A stretch of 17,412 nucleotides of DNA from assembly GCA_025351065.1 (NCBI GenBank), contig JANXWQ010000603.1, positions 1 through 17,412 on the forward strand. Direction: 5' to 3'. The notes under the pieces are model-generated. The model was not told the origin of the DNA, did no database searches, and saw nothing but the letters and a program-made list of their open reading frames with translations. Each line of letters starts with the position of its first letter. Position 1 is the stretch's first letter. The translations under genes and the position numbers were made by a program. Source of the DNA: Chthoniobacter sp. (GTDB taxonomy: Bacteria; Verrucomicrobiota; Verrucomicrobiia; Chthoniobacterales; Chthoniobacteraceae). Positions 1 to 6,461 of the stretch are shown in pieces.

Positions 1-382
1 CAGCGACCGTGATTTTGATCCCTTGCGGAATCGGAAAATGGAGATCGTGGGAAAAGCCGAGGTTCAGGTCGAGAACGCTGCCTTTGACCGCTGCCTTGAA
101 ACCAACGCCCTGGATTTCGAGGTCTTTCACAAAGCCCGTCGAAACGCCGGTGACAATGTTATTGACCAAGGCGCGGGAAAGGCCGTGCAACGCACGAACT
201 TTACGATCTTCGCTGGTGCGTTCGATGTGGACGGTATTGCCCTCGACACGACCCTTGATCTGCTTGGGAAGTGTCCACGCAAGCTTGCCCTTCGGTCCTT
301 CAGCGCTCACCGCGCCTTCGCCGGAGATGCTGAGCTTCACTTTCGCCGGAAGCTCGATGACTTTTTTGCCGATACGCGACAT
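1..382 (-). CDS. rplF: 50S ribosomal protein L6, N-terminal 127 residues (partial)
   Basis: L6 binds 23S rRNA near the sarcin-ricin loop at the base of the L7/L12 stalk and supports elongation-factor function. Translating the minus strand from the ATG at 382-380 gives MSRIGKKVIELPAKV, the classic L6 start, followed by GPKGKL, then RALHGLSRALVNN and the VGFKA motif of the first L6 fold. The reading frame is open to the window edge, so about the last third of the protein (normally about 178 residues) lies outside. It starts 13 bases after the rpsH stop. The gap, TAACCAGAAATCAGCC, has no Shine-Dalgarno sequence. The order rpsH-rplF is the normal spc order. Confidence 0.97.
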   Translation of the reverse strand, partial: MSRIGKKVIELPAKVKLSISGEGAVSAEGPKGKLAWTLPKQIKGRVEGNTVHIERTSEDRKVRALHGLSRALVNNIVTGVSTGFVKDLEIQGVGFKAAVKGSVLDLNLGFSHDLHFPIPQGIKITVA

Positions 383-395
383 GGCTGATTTCTGG

Positions 396-794
396 TTACC
401 AAACGTAGGCGAGCAATTCGCCGCCAACGTTCTGCTTCTTGGCCTCACGGCCGCTGATGATGCCTTGCGGCGTTGAAAGGATGGAGATACCCATGCCGCC
501 GAGCACGCGCGGGATTTCGGTCGCCCCAACGTATTTGCGCAGGCCGGGCTTGCTCACGCGTTTCAAGCCGGTGATCGCCGAGACGCGATTGTGGGTTTTT
601 GTCGTGACCTTGATCAGCGGAAACTTGCCGGTGGTATCGACTTCGTAATTGGAGATGTAGCCTTCCAGTTTCAGGATACGGGCAATCTCGGCCTTGATCT
701 TCGAGTAGGGCGCGATGACCTCGGGTTTGCGCGCCGTCCCTGCATTGCGCAAGCGCGTCAGGAAATCGGCGATGGGATCGGAAAGTTGGCTCAT
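396..794 (-). CDS. rpsH: 30S ribosomal protein S8
   Basis: S8 is a primary 16S rRNA-binding protein that organises the central domain of the small subunit; in E. coli it also represses its own operon. The 132-residue product has the family length, the start MSQLSDPIADFLTRLRNA, and the C-terminal signature with STPQGIISGREAKKQNVGGELLAYVW. It starts 6 bases after the rplE stop (TAAGCAAAC before ATG), without a Shine-Dalgarno sequence. In E. coli rpsN (S14) lies between rplE and rpsH; here it is missing, so S14 must be encoded elsewhere. The short rplX-rplE gap (6 bases) leaves little non-coding space for an E. coli-type S8 operator there. Confidence 0.98.
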   Translation of the reverse strand: MSQLSDPIADFLTRLRNAGTARKPEVIAPYSKIKAEIARILKLEGYISNYEVDTTGKFPLIKVTTKTHNRVSAITGLKRVSKPGLRKYVGATEIPRVLGGMGISILSTPQGIISGREAKKQNVGGELLAYVW

Positions 795-800
795 GTTTGC

Positions 801-1385
801 TTAGGCTGCGGCTTCGTCAGCCTTCTTTTGGACACGCTTGGCTTTGTCGCTGAACGGCATGCCGAGTTCGCTCAGGAGGGACTTGGCCTCCTCATTGGTC
901 GTCGCGGAGGTCACGATGGTAATGTCAAAGCCGATGTTGCGCTTGACCTTGTCGAGTTCGACCTCGGGGAAAATGGACTGATCGGAGACTCCCAGGGTAT
1001 AGTTGCCATTGCCATCAAAGGCACGGTGCGATACACCCCGAAAATCGCGGATGCGCGGGAGCGCCGTCTTGATCAGACGCTCCAGAAACTCATACATCCG
1101 AGGGCCGCGCAGCGTGACTTTCGCACCGATGGGCTGGTGCTGGCGGAGTTTGAAATTCGCGATGCTCTTCTTCGAGCGGGTCTCCGCGGGCTTCTGGCCG
1201 GTAATCAGGGAGATTTCCGCCTTGGCGTCTTCGAGACCCTGTTTGACGTCCGTGTTCGCATTGACGCAGGTGTTGACGACCACCTTGTTCACCTTCGGAA
1301 CCTGATGGATGTTCGAGTAACCGTGTTTGGCCTGCAACGCAGGAATCACACGATCCTTGTAAAATTTATAGAGTTCTACGGCCAT
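801..1385 (-). CDS. rplE: 50S ribosomal protein L5
   Basis: L5 binds 5S rRNA and 23S rRNA in the central protuberance and contacts P-site tRNA. The 194-residue product begins MAVELYKFYKDRVIPAL and contains family hallmarks: VPKVNKVVVN, ITGQKP, the GAKVTLRG stretch, LPRIRDFRGV and NYTLGVSDQSIFPE. A short Lys/Ala-rich C-terminal tail (from about residue 180) makes it slightly longer than the usual about 180. The start follows the rplX stop by 6 bases. The bases just before ATG, AACAGGTT, are the same as those before rplP, although only rplP has the GGAG upstream of them. Confidence 0.98.
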   Translation of the reverse strand: MAVELYKFYKDRVIPALQAKHGYSNIHQVPKVNKVVVNTCVNANTDVKQGLEDAKAEISLITGQKPAETRSKKSIANFKLRQHQPIGAKVTLRGPRMYEFLERLIKTALPRIRDFRGVSHRAFDGNGNYTLGVSDQSIFPEVELDKVKRNIGFDITIVTSATTNEEAKSLLSELGMPFSDKAKRVQKKADEAAA

Positions 1386-1391
1386 AACCTG

Positions 1392-1676
1392 TTAGGCTTT
1401 CTTCTTCGGTTTCGTCTTGCCTGTCTTGGCAGCCTTCGATGACTGCTCGACCAGCTTGACATTGGAAATATGGATCGGCCCCTCGCGCTCGACGATGGCC
1501 CCCTGCGGATTATCCTGCGACTTGCGGGTGTGCTTCTTGATCATGCGCACACCCTCGATCAGCACGCGCTCCTTCTTTGGCAGAACCGCGAGGACTTTGC
1601 CGACTGAACCGGAATGGTTGCCCGTAATCACCTGCACCTGGTCACCCTTCTTAACGTGGAAGTTTGGACGATTCAT
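1392..1676 (-). CDS. rplX: 50S ribosomal protein L24
   Basis: L24 is an early assembly protein of the large subunit that binds the 5' domain of 23S rRNA near the exit tunnel. The 94-residue product carries the N-terminal KOW motif (VKKGDQVQVITGNHSGSVGK, about residues 8-27) and the VRMIKKHTR and GPIHISNVKL blocks. The C-terminus is Lys-rich. It starts 2 bases after the rplN stop and is one of only two genes here with a strong Shine-Dalgarno sequence, which lies inside the end of rplN. Confidence 0.98.
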   Translation of the reverse strand: MNRPNFHVKKGDQVQVITGNHSGSVGKVLAVLPKKERVLIEGVRMIKKHTRKSQDNPQGAIVEREGPIHISNVKLVEQSSKAAKTGKTKPKKKA

Positions 1677-1678
1677 GT

Positions 1679-2047
1679 TTAGAGAACCTCCGGGGCGAGT
1701 GAGACGATTTTCATGAAGTTCTTTTCACGCAGTTCGCGGGCGACCGGCCCGAAGATACGGGTGCCGCGCGGATTCAGATCCTTGTCGATGATGACAATGG
1801 CGTTGCTGTCAAAGCGCAGGTAGCTGCCGTCGTCGCGGCGAATTGGCTGCCTGGTCCGGACAATAACCGCACGAACCACTTCACCCTTCTTTACCGTGCC
1901 GCCGGCGGAGGCTTCGCGGACATGCGCGGTGATCACGTCGCCGATGTTGGCTACGGGAGAATTCTTCTTCCCGATGACGCCGATCATCTTCGCCATGCGG
2001 GCGCCGGTGTTATCGGCAACATCTAGTCTGGAACGGATCTGGAGCAT
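1679..2047 (-). CDS. rplN: 50S ribosomal protein L14
   Basis: L14 sits at the subunit interface, contributes to bridges B5/B8 and binds L19 and 23S rRNA. The 122-residue product has exactly the family length; it starts MLQIRSRLDVADNTGAR and includes the signature GDVITAHVREASAGGTVKKGEVVRAV split over residues about 37-62, then RFDSNAIVIID and GTRIFGPVARELR. It begins 22 bases after rpsQ, the largest gap in this part of the cluster. That gap holds a consensus -10 element, so rplN probably opens a secondary (spc) transcription unit. No Shine-Dalgarno sequence is present. Confidence 0.99.
   Translation of the reverse strand: MLQIRSRLDVADNTGARMAKMIGVIGKKNSPVANIGDVITAHVREASAGGTVKKGEVVRAVIVRTRQPIRRDDGSYLRFDSNAIVIIDKDLNPRGTRIFGPVARELREKNFMKIVSLAPEVL
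1686..1691 (-). promoter_or_regulatory. Shine-Dalgarno sequence of rplX
   Basis: GGAGGT on the minus strand, 9 bases before the rplX ATG, inside the last codons of rplN. It stands out because most genes in this cluster have no recognisable Shine-Dalgarno sequence. Confidence 0.8.
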
Positions 2048-2061
2048 AAAAAAGGGAGCGG

Positions 2062-2089
2062 ATTATACGCTAGTGTTTGATGATTTCAA
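2062..2089 (-). promoter_or_regulatory. Internal sigma-70-type promoter at the S10/spc boundary
   Basis: On the minus strand a TTGAAA box (2089-2084, 5 of 6 matches to TTGACA) is followed after 16 bases by a perfect TATAAT (2067-2062). The -35 lies in the last codons of rpsQ and the -10 in the rpsQ-rplN gap. Transcription would start near 2055, giving a leader of only about 8 bases before the rplN ATG at 2047. The position matches the spc promoter of E. coli. The match is by eye; start-site position is inferred from spacing. Confidence 0.6.
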
Positions 2090-2354
2090 CCAGCCGCCAG
2101 CGCTTGAGCTTGGAAAGCGGGCGGGTCTCGGCAATCAGGACGGTGTCACCCACCTGGGCTTTGCCTTCTTCGTCGTGGGCATAGAAACGTTTCACCTGTT
2201 TGACAATCTTGCCAAACTTCGCATGCGGGACGCGGGTGGTGGTTTCGATGACCGCCGTCTTTGCCATCTTGGTCGAAACGACTTGGCCGACGCGCTCTTT
2301 GCGCAATCCGCGGGAAGGCGTCGCCGTGCTGGTGGTAGTGGTGTTTTCGCTCAT
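2070..2354 (-). CDS. rpsQ: 30S ribosomal protein S17
   Basis: S17 is a primary 16S rRNA-binding protein with an OB fold. The 94-residue product has a Ser/Thr-rich N-terminal extension (about 15 residues) before the family core RKERVGQVVSTKMAKTAVI; further hallmarks are the VKRFYAHDE segment and the C-terminal GDTVLIAETRPLSKLKRWRLVEI. It starts 3 bases after the rpmC stop. Its 3' end contains the -35 box of the candidate internal promoter. Confidence 0.98.
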   Translation of the reverse strand: MSENTTTTSTATPSRGLRKERVGQVVSTKMAKTAVIETTTRVPHAKFGKIVKQVKRFYAHDEEGKAQVGDTVLIAETRPLSKLKRWRLVEIIKH

Positions 2355-2357
2355 GGC

Positions 2358-2567
2358 TTACTTGGCAACCGCAGCGGCGGTTTTGGCTTTCTGATTCAGC
2401 ACGGTCTCAATGCGGGCCACTTCTCGGCGAATCACGCGGATCTGGCTGGGTTTTTCGAGCTGGCCGCTCTGCTGCTGGATGCGCAGATGGAAGCTCTCCT
2501 CACGCAACTGGTGTTTGCGGGCAGCGAGTTCGTCGCGGCTAAGGTCACGTATTTCTTTGATCTTCAT
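2358..2567 (-). CDS. rpmC: 50S ribosomal protein L29
   Basis: L29 is a small two-helix protein at the outer rim of the exit tunnel beside L23, forming part of the docking site for trigger factor and SRP. The 69-residue product fits the family: MKIKEIRDLSRDELAARK, then LREESFHLRIQQQSGQLEKPSQIRVIRREVARIETVL, read in two halves. An Ala/Lys-rich tail follows. It starts 3 bases after the rplP stop and ends 3 bases before rpsQ, in the standard rplP-rpmC-rpsQ order. Confidence 0.97.
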   Translation of the reverse strand: MKIKEIRDLSRDELAARKHQLREESFHLRIQQQSGQLEKPSQIRVIRREVARIETVLNQKAKTAAAVAK

Positions 2568-2570
2568 ATG

Positions 2571-2990
2571 CTAGGCAGCGCGGTGGCGGGAAAGAAACTT
2601 CGTGCGGATCGGGAGCTTGTCGGCTGCGAGGCGCAAGGACTCACGCGCCACGGACTCTGGCACGCCGTCGAGTTCAAAAAGGATGTTACCGGGACGAACC
2701 GTAGCAACCCAGTATTCGGGAGCGCCTTTGCCCTTGCCCATGCGTGTCTCGGGCGGACGGGATGTCACCGACTTGTCGGGAAACATGCGGATCCACAGCT
2801 TGCCTTTGCGCTTCATATTGCGGGTCAGCGCGACACGGGCGGCTTCGATCTGGGTATTGGTGATCCAGGCGCGTTCGAGCGTCTGCAAGGCAAACTCACC
2901 GAAGTCGATGGAAATAGTGCGTGAAGCCTTGCCCGCGCGGCTGCCGCGCTGGGTCTTGCGATACTTCACTCGTTTGGGCATCAAAGGCAT
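2571..2990 (-). CDS. rplP: 50S ribosomal protein L16
   Basis: L16 organises the A site and the central protuberance of the large subunit. The 139-residue product begins MPLMPKRVKYRKTQRGS and includes the family blocks ALQTLERAWITNTQIEAARVA (read as two pieces), RKGKLWIRMFPDK, RMGKGKGAPEYWVA and VRPGNILFEL. The start at 2990 rather than the ATG three codons later is supported by a strong AAGGAG 8 bases upstream. It follows rpsC by 29 bases, the longest gap inside the S10 part apart from the inserted gene. Confidence 0.98.
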   Translation of the reverse strand: MPLMPKRVKYRKTQRGSRAGKASRTISIDFGEFALQTLERAWITNTQIEAARVALTRNMKRKGKLWIRMFPDKSVTSRPPETRMGKGKGAPEYWVATVRPGNILFELDGVPESVARESLRLAADKLPIRTKFLSRHRAA

Positions 2991-2998
2991 AACCTGTT

Positions 2999-3004
2999 CT
3001 CCTT
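2999..3004 (-). promoter_or_regulatory. Shine-Dalgarno sequence of rplP
   Basis: AAGGAG on the minus strand, 8 bases before the ATG at 2990. It fixes the rplP start at the first of two closely spaced ATG codons (2990, not 2981) and is one of only two clear Shine-Dalgarno sequences in the cluster. Confidence 0.85.
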
Positions 3005-3019
3005 AGTAAAATTGTTGGG

Positions 3020-3718
3020 CTATTGCGGCACTGCCACTGGTTCAGCAGGGGTTGTTTCCCGCTCACGCTTTTCAACAGGCGCCGGCTCAGCCATGCCTTC
3101 CGGTTTGCACAGCCAGCACTTGATGCCGATTTTGCCATACACGGTGTTCGCTTCGGCAAAGCCGTAGTCAATCGCCTGGCGCAAGGTGTGCAGTGGGATT
3201 TTCCCCTCGCGATGCCACTCGGCACGGCTGATCTCAGCGCCACCCAAGCGTCCAGCGCAGCGGATCTTGATGCCCTGGGCACCAAAATCCATGGTCGTCT
3301 GGATCGACTTCTTCATCGCGCGACGGAAACTGATACGGCGCTCGATCTGCAAGGCCACATTCTCAGCCACAAGCTGTGCGTCGAGTTCAGGCGTCTTGAT
3401 TTCTTGAATGTCAATCTTCACTGACTTCCCACCAGCCATCTTGCCGATCTCCTCGGTCATCTTCTCGATCTCAGTTCCCTTGCGCCCAATAACAATGCCA
3501 GGCCGCGCGGTATGAATGGTGACACGAATACTGTTCCACGCGCGCTCAATGACGATCTTTGCCACGGCCGCGAGTTTCAGTTTGTCTTTGACGTAGGCGC
3601 GAATCTTGAGGTCGGCGTGCAAAAACTCCGGCAACTCCTTGGGTGAGGCATACCACCGGGAACGCCAGTCATGATTTACGGCCAGACGGTAGCCAATAGG
3701 ATTAACTTTCTGTCCCAT
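3020..3718 (-). CDS. rpsC: 30S ribosomal protein S3
   Basis: S3 lies in the head of the small subunit at the mRNA entry channel and contributes to mRNA unwinding. The 232-residue product begins MGQKVNPIGYRL. It has a KH domain with the GRKG loop at residues 78-81 (RPGIVIGRKGTEIEK) and the C-terminal S3 domain with GAQGIKIRCAGRLGGAEISR and the IPLHTLRQAIDYG block. The last about 25 residues are a Pro/Glu-rich tail (EPAPVEKRERETTPAEP), variable in the family. It starts 2 bases after the rplV stop, so translational coupling is likely. Confidence 0.98.
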   Translation of the reverse strand: MGQKVNPIGYRLAVNHDWRSRWYASPKELPEFLHADLKIRAYVKDKLKLAAVAKIVIERAWNSIRVTIHTARPGIVIGRKGTEIEKMTEEIGKMAGGKSVKIDIQEIKTPELDAQLVAENVALQIERRISFRRAMKKSIQTTMDFGAQGIKIRCAGRLGGAEISRAEWHREGKIPLHTLRQAIDYGFAEANTVYGKIGIKCWLCKPEGMAEPAPVEKRERETTPAEPVAVPQ

Positions 3719-3720
3719 AG

Positions 3721-4155
3721 TTATTCGTTGGGTTGGGATTGCTCTGCGGCGGGAGCCGACGCCTTTTTGGCGGCTTTCTTCTTGGCGTGCGCCTTCTTGG
3801 GCTGACGCTTCGGTTTGATCTCGATCTCGTCAGTGACAATGATACGGATGTGGGAAGTACGCTTGCGGATCGGACCGGCGCTGCCGCGGGCCTTGGGCTG
3901 GAAACGCTTGAAGGTCGGTCCCTCGCCGACGGTGGCTTCCTGGACGACGAGCTTGTCAGCGCGCAGATTGTTGTTGTTCTCGGCGTTGGCCACGGCGCTC
4001 TTCAGAGTCTTGGCGATCATGGCCGCAGCCTTCCGCGGAGTGAACGCGAGGAGGTCGAGCGCCGCCGCTACCGGCAGGCCCTGAATTGCGCGCGAAACTT
4101 CCCGGGCTTTGAAAGCCGAGATGCGTGCGCCTCGATAGATGGATTTGATCTGCAT
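3721..4155 (-). CDS. rplV: 50S ribosomal protein L22
   Basis: L22 contacts all six 23S rRNA domains; its beta-hairpin loop lines the peptide exit tunnel. The 144-residue product has the core MQIKSIYRGARISAFKAREV, then KAAAMIAKTLKSAVANAENN, the tunnel loop KRFQPKARGSAGPIRKR (residues 83-99) and SHIRIIV. A Lys/Ala-rich tail (about residues 114-136) extends the usual about 110-residue core. I chose the ATG at 4155 because L22 homology begins there; the frame stays open 16 codons further (to 4203), but that stretch is unlike L22 and overlaps the upstream gene. Only one base separates its start from the stop of the inserted coiled-coil gene, so its translation is probably coupled to that gene. Normally rplV directly follows rpsS. 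Confidence 0.97.
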   Translation of the reverse strand: MQIKSIYRGARISAFKAREVSRAIQGLPVAAALDLLAFTPRKAAAMIAKTLKSAVANAENNNNLRADKLVVQEATVGEGPTFKRFQPKARGSAGPIRKRTSHIRIIVTDEIEIKPKRQPKKAHAKKKAAKKASAPAAEQSQPNE

Positions 4156-4156
4156 T

Positions 4157-4996
4157 CTAATGCTCGTCTGTCTGGTTTGTTGAAATTGCTTTATGCTGGG
4201 CATCCACCTTAAGGCGGTCGCCGACTTTTACTCGGTCTTTTTCTGAACTTAGATTTTGAATTACGGCTCCGGCGATTTTCTCCCGGACATCCACGACCCG
4301 CACACTGCCAATCAGTTTGTCATTGCGGACTATCTGAAACGGGGTGCCAACTTTTACGCCCTGCTTGCTTCCGAGGTTCATTACAACCAGCGCGAGGTCA
4401 TCCTTCACGCTGATAACCATGGCATCGGTCATAGTGACGGCGATTGGCGACACTTCGACGGCATTGGTTGACGGAGCACCCAACGCTGCATTGGCACCGC
4501 GGATTTCGGCCTCCAGGGCAAGCCGTGACTGAGGACTACCGCCGGTCGCGTTCTTGGCAAAGAGCGAAGACGCCTCCACCAACCGCACCAGCGCTTCGGA
4601 AAGTTTCTTTCTCTCATCGGCGGAGGAACGCAGGTCGCTGACTGCGGCGAGCAAACGCTGCTCTAGCTTTTCACCGCTGCCGGTGACGGCGTCGATCCCT
4701 AGCGCGTCCAGGCGGAGTTTCATCTGCATGGACTGGTGCTGAAAGACCGCCGTCTCACCGCTGGCGACCGCGAGGTTTTTCCTCATGTCGGCGAGCGTCT
4801 TGCTGGTTTCGGCCAAGTCGTTGCGAAGCTGTTTGTTTTCCCCGAGCACTTTGTCGAGGGTCACTTTCAGCTCGCTGTATTCAATATCTAAATCTGAGAA
4901 AGAACCTGCTGACTGCGCCGCCGGTTTTGCAACCGACATCAGGCACAGCCTGATGACCATCACCGCGAGCGGTCGGCAGTGAGTCGAGATTTTCAT
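4157..4996 (-). CDS. Secreted coiled-coil protein with C-terminal SH3-like beta domain, inserted in the S10 operon
   Basis: I do not recognise a named family. The 279-residue product has a basic start (MKISTHCRPL), a hydrophobic stretch (about residues 9-23) and a plausible signal-peptide cleavage site after the AKPAAQSA region, so it is probably exported. Residues about 36-76 (DIEYSELKVTLDKVLGENKQ onward) and about 110-145 look like coiled coils. Residues about 183-266 are a compact beta-rich region with LALVVMNLGSKQGVKVGTPF, then IVRNDKLIGSVRVVDV and KVGDRLKV; this 'xxNxGxxxGVxxGxxF' pattern resembles the SH3-like C-terminal domains of FlgT-like and other envelope proteins. An upstream in-frame TTG (5005) is possible, but the ATG at 4996 is preferred; GAG/AAGAG lies 7-9 bases upstream. 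It sits 29 bases after rpsS and ends 1 base before rplV, where most bacteria have nothing. Function unknown. Confidence 0.85.
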   Translation of the reverse strand: MKISTHCRPLAVMVIRLCLMSVAKPAAQSAGSFSDLDIEYSELKVTLDKVLGENKQLRNDLAETSKTLADMRKNLAVASGETAVFQHQSMQMKLRLDALGIDAVTGSGEKLEQRLLAAVSDLRSSADERKKLSEALVRLVEASSLFAKNATGGSPQSRLALEAEIRGANAALGAPSTNAVEVSPIAVTMTDAMVISVKDDLALVVMNLGSKQGVKVGTPFQIVRNDKLIGSVRVVDVREKIAGAVIQNLSSEKDRVKVGDRLKVDAQHKAISTNQTDEH

Positions 4997-5025
4997 TGGT
5001 CTCAACTCTTAGCCATCCGCCACGA

Positions 5026-5304
5026 TTACTTGGTCACCTTAGCGGTATGCGACCCATGCTTCTTGAAGATTCGCGTTGGCGAAAATTCTCCCAGCTTGTG
5101 CCCTACCATGTTTTCCGTCACGAAGACGGAGTTAAAAAGCTTGCCGTTGTGAACGAGGAACGTGTGGCCCACAAACTCCGGCGTCACCATCGAGCGGCGG
5201 GACCAAGTCTTAATCGGCTTCTTGATGCTCGCGGCATTCATCTTGTCAATTTTTTCAAAGAGATGTCCATCGACAAACGGACCTTTTTTTAGTGAACGAC
5301 CCAT
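5026..5304 (-). CDS. rpsS: 30S ribosomal protein S19
   Basis: S19 is in the head of the small subunit, forms a complex with S13 and contacts the A-site finger bridge. The 92-residue product has the exact family pattern: MGRSLKKGPFVDGHLFEKI, TWSRRSMVTPEFVGHTFLVHNGK (in two parts) and the signature VTENMVGHKLGEFSPTR. It starts 13 bases after the rplB stop through TAATCACTAATCAGAT, with no Shine-Dalgarno sequence. It is followed not by rplV but by a gene for an exported coiled-coil protein. Confidence 0.99.
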   Translation of the reverse strand: MGRSLKKGPFVDGHLFEKIDKMNAASIKKPIKTWSRRSMVTPEFVGHTFLVHNGKLFNSVFVTENMVGHKLGEFSPTRIFKKHGSHTAKVTK

Positions 5305-5317
5305 ATCTGATTAGTGA

Positions 5318-6163
5318 TTACTTCTTCTTTACGCTGCGGCGTTCGACGATGAAATTGTTACTCGTCTTGTACTTGCGGCGGGTCTTGAAGCCCTTGGCGA
5401 GCTGGCCCCACGGCGACATCGGGTGATGCCGTCCGCCGCCGCCCTTGGATTTGCCTTGGCCGCCACCCATCGGGTGATCGACCGGATTCATCACCATGCC
5501 GCGCACGGTCGGACGCACCCCGCACCAACGGCTGCGACCTGCCTTGCCGGAGGAGACGTTCATGTGCTCCACATTGCCGACCTGGCCGATGGTTGCGTAG
5601 CAGGCTTCGTGAATCTTGCGAATTTCACCGGAAGGAAGCTTGACCAGCGCATAGCCGCTCTCGCGGTTATTAAGGATGACCAACTGACCGGCGCTGCGAG
5701 CGATCTGACCGCCGCGACCGGCGACGAGTTCAACATTATGCACCGAAGCGCCGAGCGGAATGGCGCTGAGCGGAAGGGCATTGCCAACTTTGGGCTCCAC
5801 GCTGTCGCCAGCAATTACCTTGTCGCCCACTCCCAGTCCAACAGGTGCGAGAATGTATGCCTTTTCGCCGTCAGCATATTGCAAAAGGGCGATGCGGCAG
5901 GTGCGGTTCGGATCGTATTCGATGGCCTTGACCTCAGCCTCGACGCCGCGCTTGGAGCGCTTGAAGTCGATGATCCGGTATTTCTGCTTGTGACCGCCGC
6001 CAATGTGCCGGGTGGTGATGCGACCGTTGTTATTGCGGCCGCCGGTCTTGTGCTTGGTCTCGACCAAGGACTTCTCGGGCCTGGATTTGGTTACCTCGTC
6101 AAACGCCGGCAACACCTTGAAGCGGTTCGTCGGGGTGAGAGGGCGGAAAGTTTTAAGTGCCAT
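5318..6163 (-). CDS. rplB: 50S ribosomal protein L2
   Basis: L2 is one of the most conserved ribosomal proteins, needed for subunit association and peptidyl-transferase activity. The 281-residue product starts MALKTFRPLTPTNRF and contains GGRNNNGRITTRHIGGGHKQ, the RNA-binding core with HNVELVAGRGGQIARSAG, and the C-terminal VRGMVMNPVDHPMGGGQGKS block. His230 corresponds to the conserved histidine implicated in peptidyl-transferase function in E. coli (His229). A Lys-rich end (RRSVKKK) closes it. It follows rplW by 13 bases (TAACCACTGACCAGTC) with no Shine-Dalgarno sequence. Confidence 0.99.
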   Translation of the reverse strand: MALKTFRPLTPTNRFKVLPAFDEVTKSRPEKSLVETKHKTGGRNNNGRITTRHIGGGHKQKYRIIDFKRSKRGVEAEVKAIEYDPNRTCRIALLQYADGEKAYILAPVGLGVGDKVIAGDSVEPKVGNALPLSAIPLGASVHNVELVAGRGGQIARSAGQLVILNNRESGYALVKLPSGEIRKIHEACYATIGQVGNVEHMNVSSGKAGRSRWCGVRPTVRGMVMNPVDHPMGGGQGKSKGGGGRHHPMSPWGQLAKGFKTRRKYKTSNNFIVERRSVKKK

Positions 6164-6176
6164 GACTGGTCAGTGG

Positions 6177-6461
6177 TTAGGCGAGTTCGATCTTGTCGCC
6201 CTTCTTCAGGGTGACGATGGCTTTTTTCCAATCGGCCTGATGGCCAAAGGCGGCAGTGCGTTCGCGCTTTTTCTTGCCGGCGTAGTTGCAGGTGTTCACC
6301 GCAACCACAGTCTTTTTGAACAGCTTCTCAATCGCCTGCCTGATCTGAATCTTGGTGGCATGCGGGCGGACGCGGAAGACGTATTTGTTTTCCTTCTCCG
6401 CGAGGAGGGTCGCCTTTTCGGTCAGGCGAACCGTTTCGATAATGTCGTATGGCTCGTTCAT
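6177..6461 (-). CDS. rplW: 50S ribosomal protein L23
   Basis: L23 lies at the exit of the nascent-peptide tunnel and is the main docking point for trigger factor and SRP. The 94-residue product shows the family core: IIETVRLTEKATLLAEKENK, KYVFRVRPHATKIQIRQAIE and VVAVNTCNYAGKKKR, ending in KKAIVTLKKGDKIEL. Its ATG shares one base with the rplD stop (TAATG), so translation is very probably coupled to rplD. No Shine-Dalgarno sequence is seen inside the rplD end. Confidence 0.98.
   Translation of the reverse strand: MNEPYDIIETVRLTEKATLLAEKENKYVFRVRPHATKIQIRQAIEKLFKKTVVAVNTCNYAGKKKRERTAAFGHQADWKKAIVTLKKGDKIELA

Noticed and set aside
1896..2924. Plus-strand open frame of 342 codons opposite rplN-rplP
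   Set aside because: Antisense shadow spanning four conserved ribosomal genes, with no recognisable motifs.
4156..4203. Longer L22 start (MPSIKQFQQ...) inside the inserted gene
   Set aside because: The 16 extra residues do not resemble L22 N-termini, and homology starts at the ATG at 4155; kept only as an alternative in the findings.
4997..5005. TTG start (three extra residues) for the inserted coiled-coil gene
   Set aside because: The ATG at 4996 gives a better signal-peptide start and has GAG/AAGAG at suitable spacing.
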